From Bacillota bacterium (GTDB lineage: Bacteria > Bacillota > Clostridia > Peptostreptococcales > Anaerovoracaceae), in NCBI GenBank assembly GCA_030526355.1, contig JAUNDC010000011.1, positions 1 through 64,000 on the forward strand: 64,000 bases of DNA. Direction: 5' to 3'. The notes below the pieces were generated by a model. That model was not told where the DNA came from and did no database searches. It saw nothing but the letters and a program-made list of their open reading frames with translations. Within the stretch, counting starts at the first letter, position 1, and each line of letters starts with the position of its first letter. The translations under genes and the position numbers were made by a program. This document shows, one piece after another, positions 17,024 to 26,329 of this stretch.

Positions 17024-18136
17024 TTATCTCTGCAGGAAAGTTGGAATGTCAATACGAGCTGTTCCCTTGAAAGGATCCTCCTTCTCAGCCGTTGCAGTTT
17101 CCTGTGACGCTTCACCTGCGTCAGCTCCACTGTCGATTGTGTGATTGTTCGGGATTACGGAATTGTTGAGCAGATCAACATTGCTCTTCTCAAATCCCGC
17201 AGCAATTACAGTTACAGCAATTTCATCCTGTAAGTCTTCCTTGATGGATGCACCCATGATAATGATTGCATTGTCATCAGCTTCTTCATCTATCCTGCTT
17301 GCAACTCTGTCAACATCAAACATGGTAAGATCTCTGCCACCTGTAATGTTGATAAGTACTGCTCTTGCTCCAGAAATCTTTGTTTCAAGCAGCGGGCTGT
17401 TTATAGCTCCGCTTACTGCGTCCTCGAGTCTTGTTTCGCCCTTGCCTCTGCCGACACCCATATGTACAATGCCTCTGTCCTTCATTATGGTTGTAACATC
17501 TGCAAAGTCCAGATTGATAAGTGCATCATCCACTATAATATCGGAGATACCCTGAACTCCCTGCTTCAGAACTTCATCAGCAAGCTCAAAGGCTTCGAGA
17601 AGCGATGTCTGTTCCTGTACAGTCTCAAGCAGCTTGTCATTAGGAACAACAACGAGAGAGTCTACATATTTCTTCAGGAATTTGATTCCGAGCTCAGCAT
17701 GCTCTCCTCTCTTCTTGCCTTCAAATCTGAAAGGCTTCGTTACAACACCTACGGTAAGCACTCCCATATCCTTGGCTATTTTAGCAATAATAGGCGCTGC
17801 ACCTGTTCCGGTGCCTCCACCCATTCCGCATGTTACGAAAATCATATCCGATCCGGCGATGAACTTCTCGAGATCTTCAAGGTTCTCCTCTGCTGATTTC
17901 TGACCAACCTCAGGGTTTCCTCCTGCTCCGAGACCTTTTGTAAGTTTTTCACCAATCTGTATCTTGGTTTCAGCCTTGCTCTTGGCAAGAGCCTGCTTGT
18001 CTGTATTAACTGCAATGAAAGTTACACCTTTCATGCCGCCTTCTATCATTCTATTAACTGCGTTACATCCGCCGCCGCCGACACCTATAACCTTTATCTC
18101 CTGCAGCGTCGAGTCATTCATCTCAAATTGTAACAT
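17024..18136 (-). CDS. ftsZ: cell division GTPase FtsZ
   Basis: 370-aa tubulin homologue that forms the division ring. It has [21 protein letters not shown] at the N-terminus, the tubulin signature [13 protein letters not shown], the T7 loop with [11 protein letters not shown], and the conserved C-terminal peptide DIPTFLQR that binds FtsA/SepF-type partners, after a linker of about 40 residues. It starts at ATG 18136 behind AGGAGG and has its own promoter in addition to dcw read-through. It is the last gene of the dcw cluster; no ftsA is next to it, as in many Clostridia. Confidence 0.99.
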   Translation of the reverse strand: MLQFEMNDSTLQEIKVIGVGGGGCNAVNRMIEGGMKGVTFIAVNTDKQALAKSKAETKIQIGEKLTKGLGAGGNPEVGQKSAEENLEDLEKFIAGSDMIFVTCGMGGGTGTGAAPIIAKIAKDMGVLTVGVVTKPFRFEGKKRGEHAELGIKFLKKYVDSLVVVPNDKLLETVQEQTSLLEAFELADEVLKQGVQGISDIIVDDALINLDFADVTTIMKDRGIVHMGVGRGKGETRLEDAVSGAINSPLLETKISGARAVLINITGGRDLTMFDVDRVASRIDEEADDNAIIIMGASIKEDLQDEIAVTVIAAGFEKSNVDLLNNSVIPNNHTIDSGADAGEASQETATAEKEDPFKGTARIDIPTFLQR

Positions 18137-18179
18137 CCAGAAGTACCTCCTACTTAATCTTCTATGTATACTTAAAACA

Positions 18180-18208
18180 ATTATACCACATATTTTTTAC
18201 GGCGTAAA
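18180..18208 (-). promoter_or_regulatory. ftsZ promoter
   Basis: On the minus strand TTTACG (18203-18208, within the ftsQ stop region), a 17-bp spacer and an extended -10, TGGTATAAT (TATAAT at 18180-18185). Confidence 0.7.
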
Positions 18209-18949
18209 GGAACAATAATTATTGCTTCCAATGTTGATGACACCTGCTTCCGTACCCTTCTGATACAGATCAAATACGACAGCCTTCAATGCATCATTCT
18301 GAATATTATCAACAACATCATCATATTTGCCTTTGCATACAAGCTTGTCAAATACATATGCGCTGACGTTATCACCTTCGATTTTCACTTTCTTGAAGTA
18401 AAGGTCGTTTTCCTCCGTGATACGTATCAGCTCCATAGCCTTGCTCCAGGTATCTGTATCCTTCACCTTCACTGTCTTCTTCAGTTCAGCCTCTGTAACC
18501 TCAACACCTTCAATAAGCGTTGCTTTCTTTTCCTCCCCGGAGATTTCAAGAACCATACCTTCGTTATCGGTCACTACGTACTTTTTACCAAATGTAAGCT
18601 GCGCCTTACCGCTTCTCTCGCTTACGATTATCTCTACTTTACATGGGAGCTTCCTGTTCACGTTAACATCTTCAATATACAAATTCTTTTTTATTTTTCT
18701 CTGTACAAGGAACGGGTGGACATCAAACAGATTATCTCCTTCTTTAAGTTCCGAAAGCTTCAATATCTCCCCATCTGAGATTTCTTTATTGCCTACTACC
18801 GCTATGCCGTCCACATCAAAATAATCAATATGCAATGCAAAGTATATCCCTGCACATATAAGCACAAGCAAACAGAATTTCAGAGCATATCGCTTCTTAC
18901 GTCGTTTCTTTTTTCTGACATTCTTTACTGTTCTGTTCTCTTTCATCAT
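18197..18949 (-). CDS. ftsQ: cell division protein FtsQ/DivIB
   Basis: Single-pass membrane protein of about 250 aa. A basic cytoplasmic stretch (VRKKKRRKKRYALK) is followed by one transmembrane helix (FCLLVLICAGIYFAL), then a POTRA domain (YFDVDGIAVVGNKEISDGEILKLS) and the beta domain (RKLPCKVEIIVSERSGKAQL). It works with FtsL and the division PBP. The start is put at one of two adjacent ATGs (18949 or 18946), giving a 53-nt overlap with murA; the longer reading upstream has no membrane-protein character. The exact start is uncertain. Confidence 0.88.
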   Translation of the reverse strand: MMKENRTVKNVRKKKRRKKRYALKFCLLVLICAGIYFALHIDYFDVDGIAVVGNKEISDGEILKLSELKEGDNLFDVHPFLVQRKIKKNLYIEDVNVNRKLPCKVEIIVSERSGKAQLTFGKKYVVTDNEGMVLEISGEEKKATLIEGVEVTEAELKKTVKVKDTDTWSKAMELIRITEENDLYFKKVKIEGDNVSAYVFDKLVCKGKYDDVVDNIQNDALKAVVFDLYQKGTEAGVINIGSNNYCSFTP

Positions 18950-20207
18950 TTTCTCTGATTTCTCCGCCCATGGCTCTGATTTTCCCGGCAAATCTGCTGT
19001 ATCCCCTCTTAATATATTTAGTATTTCTGACAGCAGTATCTCCTTCAGCCATAAGACCTGCAATTACAAGAGCTGCACCGCCTCTCAGGTCCTCTGCTTC
19101 AACATCACCGCCATACAATATGTTGTTACCATTTATTATAACCTGTTTTTTCGAGATTTCAATATCTGCACCCATTTTTATGAGCTGTTTCGCATATCTG
19201 AATCTGTTTTCAAAGATATTTTCTTCCACAGTGCATTTTGCGCCATGTTTTGTCAGAAACGCTGTCAGCTGCGGCTGCAGATCTGTAGGAAATCCCGGAT
19301 ATGGTGCTGTACTGATGCATCCGCTTATTTTTATGGAATCTGACCCTGCTGATGCGTATACCGAATTTCTCTCCTCTCTGATTCTGCATCCTCCCTCTTT
19401 CAGACAATTTATTAAAGGTCTCAGGTATTCTGCTGTTATTCCTTTGATATATATTTCTCCTCCGGTGCCCAGAGACATCAACATAAATGTACCCGCCTCA
19501 ATTCTGTCGGCAATTACTCTGTGGCTGCATCCGTGAAGCTTCGTTCCGCCCTTTATGGTAATTATTCCGCTTCCGGCACCTTCAACGTTTCCTCCACATT
19601 TATTTATGTATTCCTGCAGTGCAACAATTTCCGGTTCTCTGGCACTGTTTTCTATAACCGTCGTTCCCTCTGCAGAAATCGCTGCCAGCATCAGGTTTTC
19701 TGTTGCTCCCACGCTAGGATAATCCAGTTTCAGCTGCGTTCCTCTCAGCTTTCCGGCTTTGATTACAATATGATCAGGGTTATCGGTGCTCTGCCTTATA
19801 TCTGCACCCAGCCGCCTCAGTCCCTTGATATGTATATCTATAGGCCTCCTGCCTATATTGCAACCTCCCGGACTGCTTATAACAGCTTCACCACATCTTG
19901 CCAGGAGCGAACCCGCCAGAAACACACTTGATCTCATTTCCTTCATCAGCTCTTCCGGAATTCTGCTTTCTGAAAGTCCTGATGCATTTACAGCTAGCTG
20001 TGCCCCGTCCCTTACAACTTCACAGCCAAGAGACCTCAAAATTGTTATCATACTGTCAACATCCGATATTTCGGGACAGGCTTCAAAAACATTTTCACCT
20101 GTTGTTATCACCGATGCTGCCAATATAGGCAAGGCCGCATTTTTCGCCCCTGAGGCTTCCATCTCTCCGGACAGCTTTCTGCCGCCTTTAATATGATATG
20201 TTCCCAA
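18897..20207 (-). CDS. murA: UDP-N-acetylglucosamine 1-carboxyvinyltransferase
   Basis: First committed enzyme of peptidoglycan synthesis, transferring enolpyruvate from PEP to UDP-GlcNAc. About 436 aa. It has GAKNAALPILAASVI, the catalytic Cys in SPGGCNIGRRPIDIHIKGL, SVGATENLMLAA and FPTDLQPQLTAF. No ATG lies near the expected N-terminus. TTG at 20207 is 7 nt after GGGAGG and gives the family-typical start MGTYHIKGGRKLSG; an in-frame GTG at 20222 lies upstream of that ribosome site. The position between murG and ftsQ is typical of clostridial dcw clusters. Confidence 0.95.
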   Translation of the reverse strand: MGTYHIKGGRKLSGEMEASGAKNAALPILAASVITTGENVFEACPEISDVDSMITILRSLGCEVVRDGAQLAVNASGLSESRIPEELMKEMRSSVFLAGSLLARCGEAVISSPGGCNIGRRPIDIHIKGLRRLGADIRQSTDNPDHIVIKAGKLRGTQLKLDYPSVGATENLMLAAISAEGTTVIENSAREPEIVALQEYINKCGGNVEGAGSGIITIKGGTKLHGCSHRVIADRIEAGTFMLMSLGTGGEIYIKGITAEYLRPLINCLKEGGCRIREERNSVYASAGSDSIKISGCISTAPYPGFPTDLQPQLTAFLTKHGAKCTVEENIFENRFRYAKQLIKMGADIEISKKQVIINGNNILYGGDVEAEDLRGGAALVIAGLMAEGDTAVRNTKYIKRGYSRFAGKIRAMGGEIRENDEREQNSKECQKKETT

Positions 20208-20257
20208 AAAAACACCTCCCACATATGCTGCATAATATGCGCGAGGTGAAATATACG

Positions 20258-21364
20258 TTACTTCGTAATATCATTTATTATTGTGTCACATATGATTTTC
20301 GCCGCATCACGCGGTGCACACGCTGCACTTTTCGTGGCCATATCCTTTAGAATTTCGGGGTTATTTTTTAGCTTCAGTATCTCCGACGAAAGCTTTTCAT
20401 CTTCAAGCTGATCTTCCTCCAGAACAACTGCCCCTCCGCAGCGAGCCACAGCCATTGCATTGTGATACTGATGATTGCCTGTAACATGAGGAGAAGGAAT
20501 AAAAATCGCAGGCTTGCCGCAAACCGTAACCTCTGCCACTGTAAGAGCTCCGCTCCTGCTTACAACTATATCGGACGCTGCAAGATACTTATCCATGTCA
20601 TTGATATATTCACTGACCGATATATTATCTTTAAGCACAATATCTTTTTCCTCAAGTTCATTCAATATTGCATCATAATAGTATTTTCCGGTTCCCAGAC
20701 AGATTTTAAAATTGTCCACACCATTAAAAGCTTCAATAACCTTAACCATTGCTTTGTTGATTTTACCGGCTCCCTGGCTTCCGCCAAAGGCAAGAACGAC
20801 AAAATCCGACGGTTTGAAACCAAGACTTCTTCTGGCTTCATTCTTGTTTATCTCACTGAAGGATGCCCTTACCGGATTGCCTGAGGTTATCAGCTTTTCC
20901 TTATGTCTGAAATGCTCCTCGGCCGCTTTAAATCCCAAGAACACTTTATCTGCATGCGATTCCAGCATCTTGTTTGTCACTCCCGGGAAAGCATTCTGCT
21001 CATGTATATACGTGGGAATATTCATTTTCTGTGCCATCTTAACTACAGGAGCACTGGCATATCCGCCTGTTCCTATCACAACATCAGGTCGGAAGCTTTT
21101 TATTATTTCCTTTGATTTAGATGATGCTTTCCTGAGCTTTTTCAAAACCTTGACATTCTTGAGAAGATGCTTTCTGTTAAAGCCATCAACAGCTATGACT
21201 TCCAGTTCGTATCCGTTTTCAGGAACGATCTTCCTCTCCATTCCATCCTCTGCTCCAACGAACAGAACAGCTGCATCCTTATATCTTTTTCTGATCTCAT
21301 CGGCAATGGCTATAGCAGGATACACATGTCCTCCTGTACCTCCGCCTGTCATTATAACTCTCAT
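20258..21364 (-). CDS. murG: UDP-GlcNAc:lipid-I transferase MurG
   Basis: 368-aa peripheral membrane glycosyltransferase that makes lipid II. The N-terminal glycine-rich loop is MTGGGTGGHVYPAIAIADE, the second loop is VVLAFGGSQGAGKINKAM, and the UDP-GlcNAc site is VVSRSGALTVAEVTVCGKPAIFIPSP. The start codon directly follows the ftsW stop (TAAATG), so translation is probably coupled. Confidence 0.98.
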   Translation of the reverse strand: MRVIMTGGGTGGHVYPAIAIADEIRKRYKDAAVLFVGAEDGMERKIVPENGYELEVIAVDGFNRKHLLKNVKVLKKLRKASSKSKEIIKSFRPDVVIGTGGYASAPVVKMAQKMNIPTYIHEQNAFPGVTNKMLESHADKVFLGFKAAEEHFRHKEKLITSGNPVRASFSEINKNEARRSLGFKPSDFVVLAFGGSQGAGKINKAMVKVIEAFNGVDNFKICLGTGKYYYDAILNELEEKDIVLKDNISVSEYINDMDKYLAASDIVVSRSGALTVAEVTVCGKPAIFIPSPHVTGNHQYHNAMAVARCGGAVVLEEDQLEDEKLSSEILKLKNNPEILKDMATKSAACAPRDAAKIICDTIINDITK

Positions 21365-22540
21365 TTAGTTCACTCCCGTACTCTTTGGTCCGTGCCTGGA
21401 TATATTGATAAGCACTCCGGAACAATACATAAAAATCAGCAGTGCATTGCCACCATAGCTTACAAACGGCAGGTTTATACCTGTTGCAGGCATTGAAGAT
21501 GTAACTACCGCTATATTCAGAATCACCTGTATTGCCACCATAAGCACTATTCCCGAGGCAAGCAGCATCCCGAACTGATCCGGTGCATTTATTGCAATAT
21601 GCGAGCCTCTCCATATGAAAAAACAGTACACTATTATCAGTGCAATCACACCTATATAGCCAAGCTCTTCTCCGATTATCGCCAGAATAAAGTCATTCTG
21701 AGGTTCCGGCAGGTACAGATTCTTCTGCACGCTCTTGCCAAGCCCTACACCGAACAGTCCGCCCGAACCAAGTGCAAGCAGTGACTGTACTGCCTGATAT
21801 CCTTCATTCAGAGGGTCTGCAAACGGATCAGTAAAGCTGGTAAGTCTGCTGTACCAGTAGCTGTCCTTTGCAAAAAGCAGTATTCCGCAGATTCCCGCTG
21901 CGCCCGCTCCTGCGGCGCCGAAAAAATATCGCCACTTCATACCCGCAACAAGCATCATTGCAACTATTATACCGCATACTGTTATCGCAGTAGACAGGTT
22001 TGGCTGTTTGATTATAAGTATTCCGTATACTCCTGCAAGTCCGATGAGAGGCAGTATTCCTCTGGTAATTGATTTAATGCGTTCCGGCTTCTCACTGAGA
22101 AACCATGCAGTAAACAATATTGCCGCCGGCTTTGCAAGCTCTCCTGGCATTATTGTTATAGGACCTATTGCCAGCCATCTTGTTGCACCATTGACTGTAG
22201 TTCCTGCAACCAGTACAAGTATCAGCAGCACACCTATCACCGCAACCGCAGGCAGTGCAATCTTTCTGTATATTCTATAATCCAGCGAAGCACCTGCTAT
22301 CATAGCAGCAACACCAATAACCACCCATAATCCATGTCTGAACAGATAACTGTAGGCTGTACCCGCCTGGCTTATAGAATAATAATAACTTGCGCTGAAT
22401 ACCATTATAAGCCCGAAAATAACCAGAATCATAACGATCAGCATGAACCAGAAATCACCTGATCTGATACCTTCCTTTCTTCTGGTTTTTTTATTTCCTG
22501 AAGCTTTTTTTGCTCTCTTCTCTTTTTTCTCCAATTCCAT
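21365..22540 (-). CDS. ftsW: septal SEDS glycosyltransferase FtsW
   Basis: 391-aa polytopic protein with about ten transmembrane segments and a basic cytoplasmic N-terminus (KKEKRAKKASGNKKTRRKEG). SEDS motifs: WLAIGPITIMPGELAKPAAILF, QSLLALGSGGLFGVGLGKSVQK, LPEPQNDFILAIIGEELG, and TGINLPFVSYGGNALL near the C-terminus. It polymerises lipid II together with the division PBP encoded upstream. Confidence 0.97.
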   Translation of the reverse strand: MELEKKEKRAKKASGNKKTRRKEGIRSGDFWFMLIVMILVIFGLIMVFSASYYYSISQAGTAYSYLFRHGLWVVIGVAAMIAGASLDYRIYRKIALPAVAVIGVLLILVLVAGTTVNGATRWLAIGPITIMPGELAKPAAILFTAWFLSEKPERIKSITRGILPLIGLAGVYGILIIKQPNLSTAITVCGIIVAMMLVAGMKWRYFFGAAGAGAAGICGILLFAKDSYWYSRLTSFTDPFADPLNEGYQAVQSLLALGSGGLFGVGLGKSVQKNLYLPEPQNDFILAIIGEELGYIGVIALIIVYCFFIWRGSHIAINAPDQFGMLLASGIVLMVAIQVILNIAVVTSSMPATGINLPFVSYGGNALLIFMYCSGVLINISRHGPKSTGVN

Positions 22541-22543
22541 CCG

Positions 22544-23920
22544 CTACCTTTCAAGAGCCTGAACACACGATTTGAAGTGCCTTCCTCTTTGCTCGAAGCT
22601 GGTATACATATCCCAGCTTGCACATGCAGGTGACAGGAGCACCACATCTCCAGGTTCGGCTATCCTGTATGCTTCCCTGACACAAGCCTCCATGTCCTTG
22701 AGAATTATTGAATTAGTGAAGCCTGCTTTCTCTGCAGCCTCCTTGATTTTTGTTGCTGTTTTTCCCATAAGAAGCAATGCTTTGACTCTGCCGTCAAACG
22801 CTTTGGCGAATTCATCAAACGAAGAATTTTTATCATACCCTCCTGCGATAAGTATAATATTCTCCTTCATCGCTTCAATTGCCTTAATCGCTGCATCGGG
22901 GTTAGTGCCTTTGGAATCATTCACAAATCTGATACCGTCGATTTCATTGCAAAGCTCTATTCTGTGTTCAACACCAGCAAACTCTCTGAGTACCTTAGCT
23001 ATAACTTCAGGCTCTATTCCTCCAAAATATGCAATTGCTGCTGCAGCAAGTGCATTTTCAAGATTATGGCTTCCTGGTATCTTGAGTTCATCGGCTCTGC
23101 ATATTTCTGCTATTTTGCCGGTCTCATCTTTAATTACTATTACTCCATCTTTCACATAAGCTCCGAAATTCAGTTCCTCAAGCCTGCTGAAAGGGACCAC
23201 CTTCGCCGTGCATTTTTCTGCAAGCTTGTAGCATTCCTTATCATCATAGTTCATTATGCAGTACTGATTTTCTGTCTGATTTCTGAATACACCCGCCTTC
23301 GCTTCTCCGTAGTTTGCCATGGTTTTATGGCGATCCATATGGTCAGGTGTAAGATTAAGCACAGCTGATACTTCCGGCTGGAAATATTTAATCGTTTCAA
23401 GCTGGAAGCTGCTGGTTTCTGTAATAAGCCAGCTGTCCTCCTCTGCTGTAAGCGCCTTCGATATCACAGCCACTCCGATATTTCCCACTACATATGTTTT
23501 TTTCTCAGCAGCCTTGTATATTTCTCCTACAAGAGTAGTTGTCGTGGTTTTACCGTTTGTTCCCGTTATTGCCACATAATGACCATGACCCACTCTATAT
23601 GCGATTTCAAGCTCTCCAATTATTTCAACGCCTGCTGCTCTGGCTTCTTTTATAAACTCCAGCTCCGGAGAAACTCCCGGACTCAATATCATCATATCGA
23701 ATGCGCTTATATCCTTCGGCTGGCATCCCAGATAGCATGTTACTGATTTATCCTTAAGAAAGGTCAGGAGCTGAGGATCTATATCCTCTTCCTTTTTATT
23801 ATCCTGTACTGAAACCTGCGCTCCAAGCTTTACCATAGCCTGTGCAGCAGCCTTACCGGAATTGCCCATGCCGACAATCAGTATTTTCTTATCTGCAATA
23901 TTCTCAATACTATGTTTCAT
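22544..23920 (-). CDS. murD: UDP-MurNAc-L-alanine:D-glutamate ligase
   Basis: About 458 aa. It adds D-Glu to UDP-MurNAc-Ala. The N-terminal Rossmann-like domain has KKILIVGMGNSGKAAAQAM, the ATP loop is VAITGTNGKTTTTTLVGEI, the Mur signature is LNLTPDHMDRHKTMANY, and the C-terminal domain has FVNDSKGTNPDAAIKAIE. The start is the second ATG (23920), 8 nt after GGAGG; the ATG two codons upstream overlaps the ribosome site. Confidence 0.97.
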   Translation of the reverse strand: MKHSIENIADKKILIVGMGNSGKAAAQAMVKLGAQVSVQDNKKEEDIDPQLLTFLKDKSVTCYLGCQPKDISAFDMMILSPGVSPELEFIKEARAAGVEIIGELEIAYRVGHGHYVAITGTNGKTTTTTLVGEIYKAAEKKTYVVGNIGVAVISKALTAEEDSWLITETSSFQLETIKYFQPEVSAVLNLTPDHMDRHKTMANYGEAKAGVFRNQTENQYCIMNYDDKECYKLAEKCTAKVVPFSRLEELNFGAYVKDGVIVIKDETGKIAEICRADELKIPGSHNLENALAAAAIAYFGGIEPEVIAKVLREFAGVEHRIELCNEIDGIRFVNDSKGTNPDAAIKAIEAMKENIILIAGGYDKNSSFDEFAKAFDGRVKALLLMGKTATKIKEAAEKAGFTNSIILKDMEACVREAYRIAEPGDVVLLSPACASWDMYTSFEQRGRHFKSCVQALER

Positions 23921-23948
23921 AATCATATCCTCCATTGACAACCCTTAC

Positions 23949-24917
23949 TTATATAAATATAAATCCTACAGCACAACATATAATCGTAAATATCCAGAAA
24001 CCTGCTACTACCGCTCTCTCACTGTAGCCGCATTTTTCGAAATGGTGATGAATCGGAGCCATTTTAAATATTCTTTTACCGCCTGAAAGCTTGAAATATC
24101 CTACCTGTATCACAACAGACAGTGCTTCAAGAACATACACAAGACCTGCTATCAGAAGAAGAAGCTCCAGCTTCATTACAATTGCTGCTGCTGCAACACC
24201 GCCGCCCAGTGCCAGCGAGCCTGTATCTCCCATAAAGATTCTTGCAGGATTTCTGTTAAATACCAGAAATCCCAGACAGCCGCCGCATACTGCCGCGCAG
24301 AAATATGCACATGAAGCTATTCCATAGGTAAGCCCGGCCACCGAGAAAAACAGAGACACAAATACCGTTACTCCCGATGCAAGTCCATCCAGCCCGTCAG
24401 TAAGATTTACAGCATTCGTCATAGCCAGCACCGCAAATACTATGAATGGTATATACCAAATTCCAAAATCAACATATATATCAGCACCAGGGATGTATAC
24501 ATTTGTGCTACCCGATGAATAATTTGCCAGATAAACTGCCAGTGCAACCGATATTATTATCTGAAGTCCGAATTTCTGGTATGCTCTCAATCCTAGATTA
24601 TTCTTCTTTATCACTTTAAGATAGTCATCGAAGAATCCGATAAGACCGAATCCTATAAATACAAGCATTATCATAAGCAGCTCGGAAATGCTTCCTCCGA
24701 ACCATATCACCGCAGCAGCAGCTGCTGCACACGTTCCTAAGATAATTGAAATTCCTCCCATGCTCGGGGTTCCTGCCTTTGACAGATGTGATTCAGGTCC
24801 ATCCTCTCTTATATTCTGCCCGGCTTTCCTCCGCAGCACCGGAATCTCCAGCTTCGTTAAAACAACTGATACCAGAAATGCTGCTAAAATTGTTATTCCT
24901 ATGCTGATATAATTCAT
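23949..24917 (-). CDS. mraY: phospho-MurNAc-pentapeptide transferase
   Basis: 322-aa integral membrane enzyme that makes lipid I from undecaprenyl phosphate. It has about ten membrane segments. Motifs: AGTPSMGGISIILG, GFFDDYLKVIKKNNLGL (the catalytic Asp pair), NAVNLTDGLDGLASGVT and MGDTGSLALGG, then KLSGGKRIFKMAPIHHHFE. It starts behind TAGGAG, 8 bp after murF. Confidence 0.98.
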   Translation of the reverse strand: MNYISIGITILAAFLVSVVLTKLEIPVLRRKAGQNIREDGPESHLSKAGTPSMGGISIILGTCAAAAAAVIWFGGSISELLMIMLVFIGFGLIGFFDDYLKVIKKNNLGLRAYQKFGLQIIISVALAVYLANYSSGSTNVYIPGADIYVDFGIWYIPFIVFAVLAMTNAVNLTDGLDGLASGVTVFVSLFFSVAGLTYGIASCAYFCAAVCGGCLGFLVFNRNPARIFMGDTGSLALGGGVAAAAIVMKLELLLLIAGLVYVLEALSVVIQVGYFKLSGGKRIFKMAPIHHHFEKCGYSERAVVAGFWIFTIICCAVGFIFI

Positions 24918-24925
24918 AACGACTC

Positions 24926-26320
24926 CTAATACTTCAATATACTTTCTACAATCTGCTCCATTCTCATTCCCCTGGAGCCCTTTACAAGAATCAGATCTCC
25001 ACTTCCTACGAACTGATCCATATCGTTGATTAAATCATCTTTTGATTTATAATACAAGGTTTTCAGGCTGCCTCCCGAAGCACCCTCAGCTATATGCTTC
25101 GCAGCTTCACCTACCGCAATCAATGTATCTATATCGAGATTTCCTGCAAATACGCCAACTCCAAAATGTTGTCTGCTGCTTTCAGCTCCCAGTTCATACA
25201 TATCTCCCAGGATTGCTGTCTTCCTTCCGGAGTTTCTGCTGCCGGCAAGCACTTTAAGTGCGCTTTTCATCGAATCAGGACTGGCATTATATGTATCATC
25301 TATGATACGCACGCTTTTACCTGAAACTATCTTCAGCCTGCTGCCTGTCAGTTCAACTTTTGCCAGACCCTTCTCCGCGGCTTCCGCCGTAACACCCAGG
25401 ATATTGCCCACCGCTACAGCCAGTGAACTGTTTACTGCATTATGCATCCCCGGAACAGGTACTTTTATTTTTCTGATTTCCTCATTATGCTCCAACGAGA
25501 ATTGTATACCTTCTATGCCGAAATCGTCAATAGAGGATATAATATAATCGCTTTTACCATCCTTTCCAACGGATATCTGGTTATATGGACCGACAGTGGT
25601 CTCTCTTGTCAGAAACTCATCGTCAGCTGCATATATCAGCGTTCCTCGTTTTCCGTCCTCGCCCTTGATATGCTTTGCAATTTCCATTTTGGCTCTGAAA
25701 ATACCATGCCTGCTGCCCAGGTTCTCTATGTGAGCCATTCCAATATTTGTGATTACGCCGATATGGGGTTTCACTATTTCTGCAAGCCTGTCTATCTCTC
25801 CTGTTCTGTCCATGCCCATTTCCAGAACAACCGCCTCTGTACTGCTGTCAAAACAGAATATGGAAAGGGGCAGACCAATCAGGTTGTTATAATTCTTCAT
25901 ATTACGCCCGCAATTGTATTTTTCGCTCAGCACGTAATATATCATATCGCGCACCGATGTCTTCCCCACGCTGCCTGTTACAGCCACCTTCTTTACATTC
26001 AAGGTGCCTAGATAATATCCGGCAAGTTCTCCCAGTGCATATACTGTATCATTTACCTTTATTACATTGATACCGCCGTACGTGTTCTCTTCCGGCATTC
26101 TGCTCTCATCTGATATAAGAAGAGTTCTGCAGCCGTTCTCCAGAGCCTGAGGAATATACGTATGCCCATCAAGATTATCTCCCTTGATTGCAACAAAAAG
26201 ATCTCCGGCTTCGCATTCTCTTGAATCCTGCTTTACACCGTCAATATAGCTTTCGCTTCCCTGCTGCAGAAGACTGCCGTTCACTGCCTTCACAATTTCT
26301 TCTATAGTTATTCTGTTCAT
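24926..26320 (-). CDS. murF: UDP-MurNAc-tripeptide:D-Ala-D-Ala ligase
   Basis: 464 aa. It adds D-Ala-D-Ala to complete the pentapeptide precursor. N-terminal domain: VKQDSRECEAGDLFVAIKGDNLDGHTYI. ATP loop: KVAVTGSVGKTSVRDMIYYVL. Central domain: VLEMGMDRTGEIDRLAEIVKP. C-terminal: IIDDTYNASPDSMKSAL. It starts behind GGAGG, 10 bp after the PBP gene. Confidence 0.97.
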   Translation of the reverse strand: MNRITIEEIVKAVNGSLLQQGSESYIDGVKQDSRECEAGDLFVAIKGDNLDGHTYIPQALENGCRTLLISDESRMPEENTYGGINVIKVNDTVYALGELAGYYLGTLNVKKVAVTGSVGKTSVRDMIYYVLSEKYNCGRNMKNYNNLIGLPLSIFCFDSSTEAVVLEMGMDRTGEIDRLAEIVKPHIGVITNIGMAHIENLGSRHGIFRAKMEIAKHIKGEDGKRGTLIYAADDEFLTRETTVGPYNQISVGKDGKSDYIISSIDDFGIEGIQFSLEHNEEIRKIKVPVPGMHNAVNSSLAVAVGNILGVTAEAAEKGLAKVELTGSRLKIVSGKSVRIIDDTYNASPDSMKSALKVLAGSRNSGRKTAILGDMYELGAESSRQHFGVGVFAGNLDIDTLIAVGEAAKHIAEGASGGSLKTLYYKSKDDLINDMDQFVGSGDLILVKGSRGMRMEQIVESILKY

Positions 26321-26329
26321 ATTCCTCCA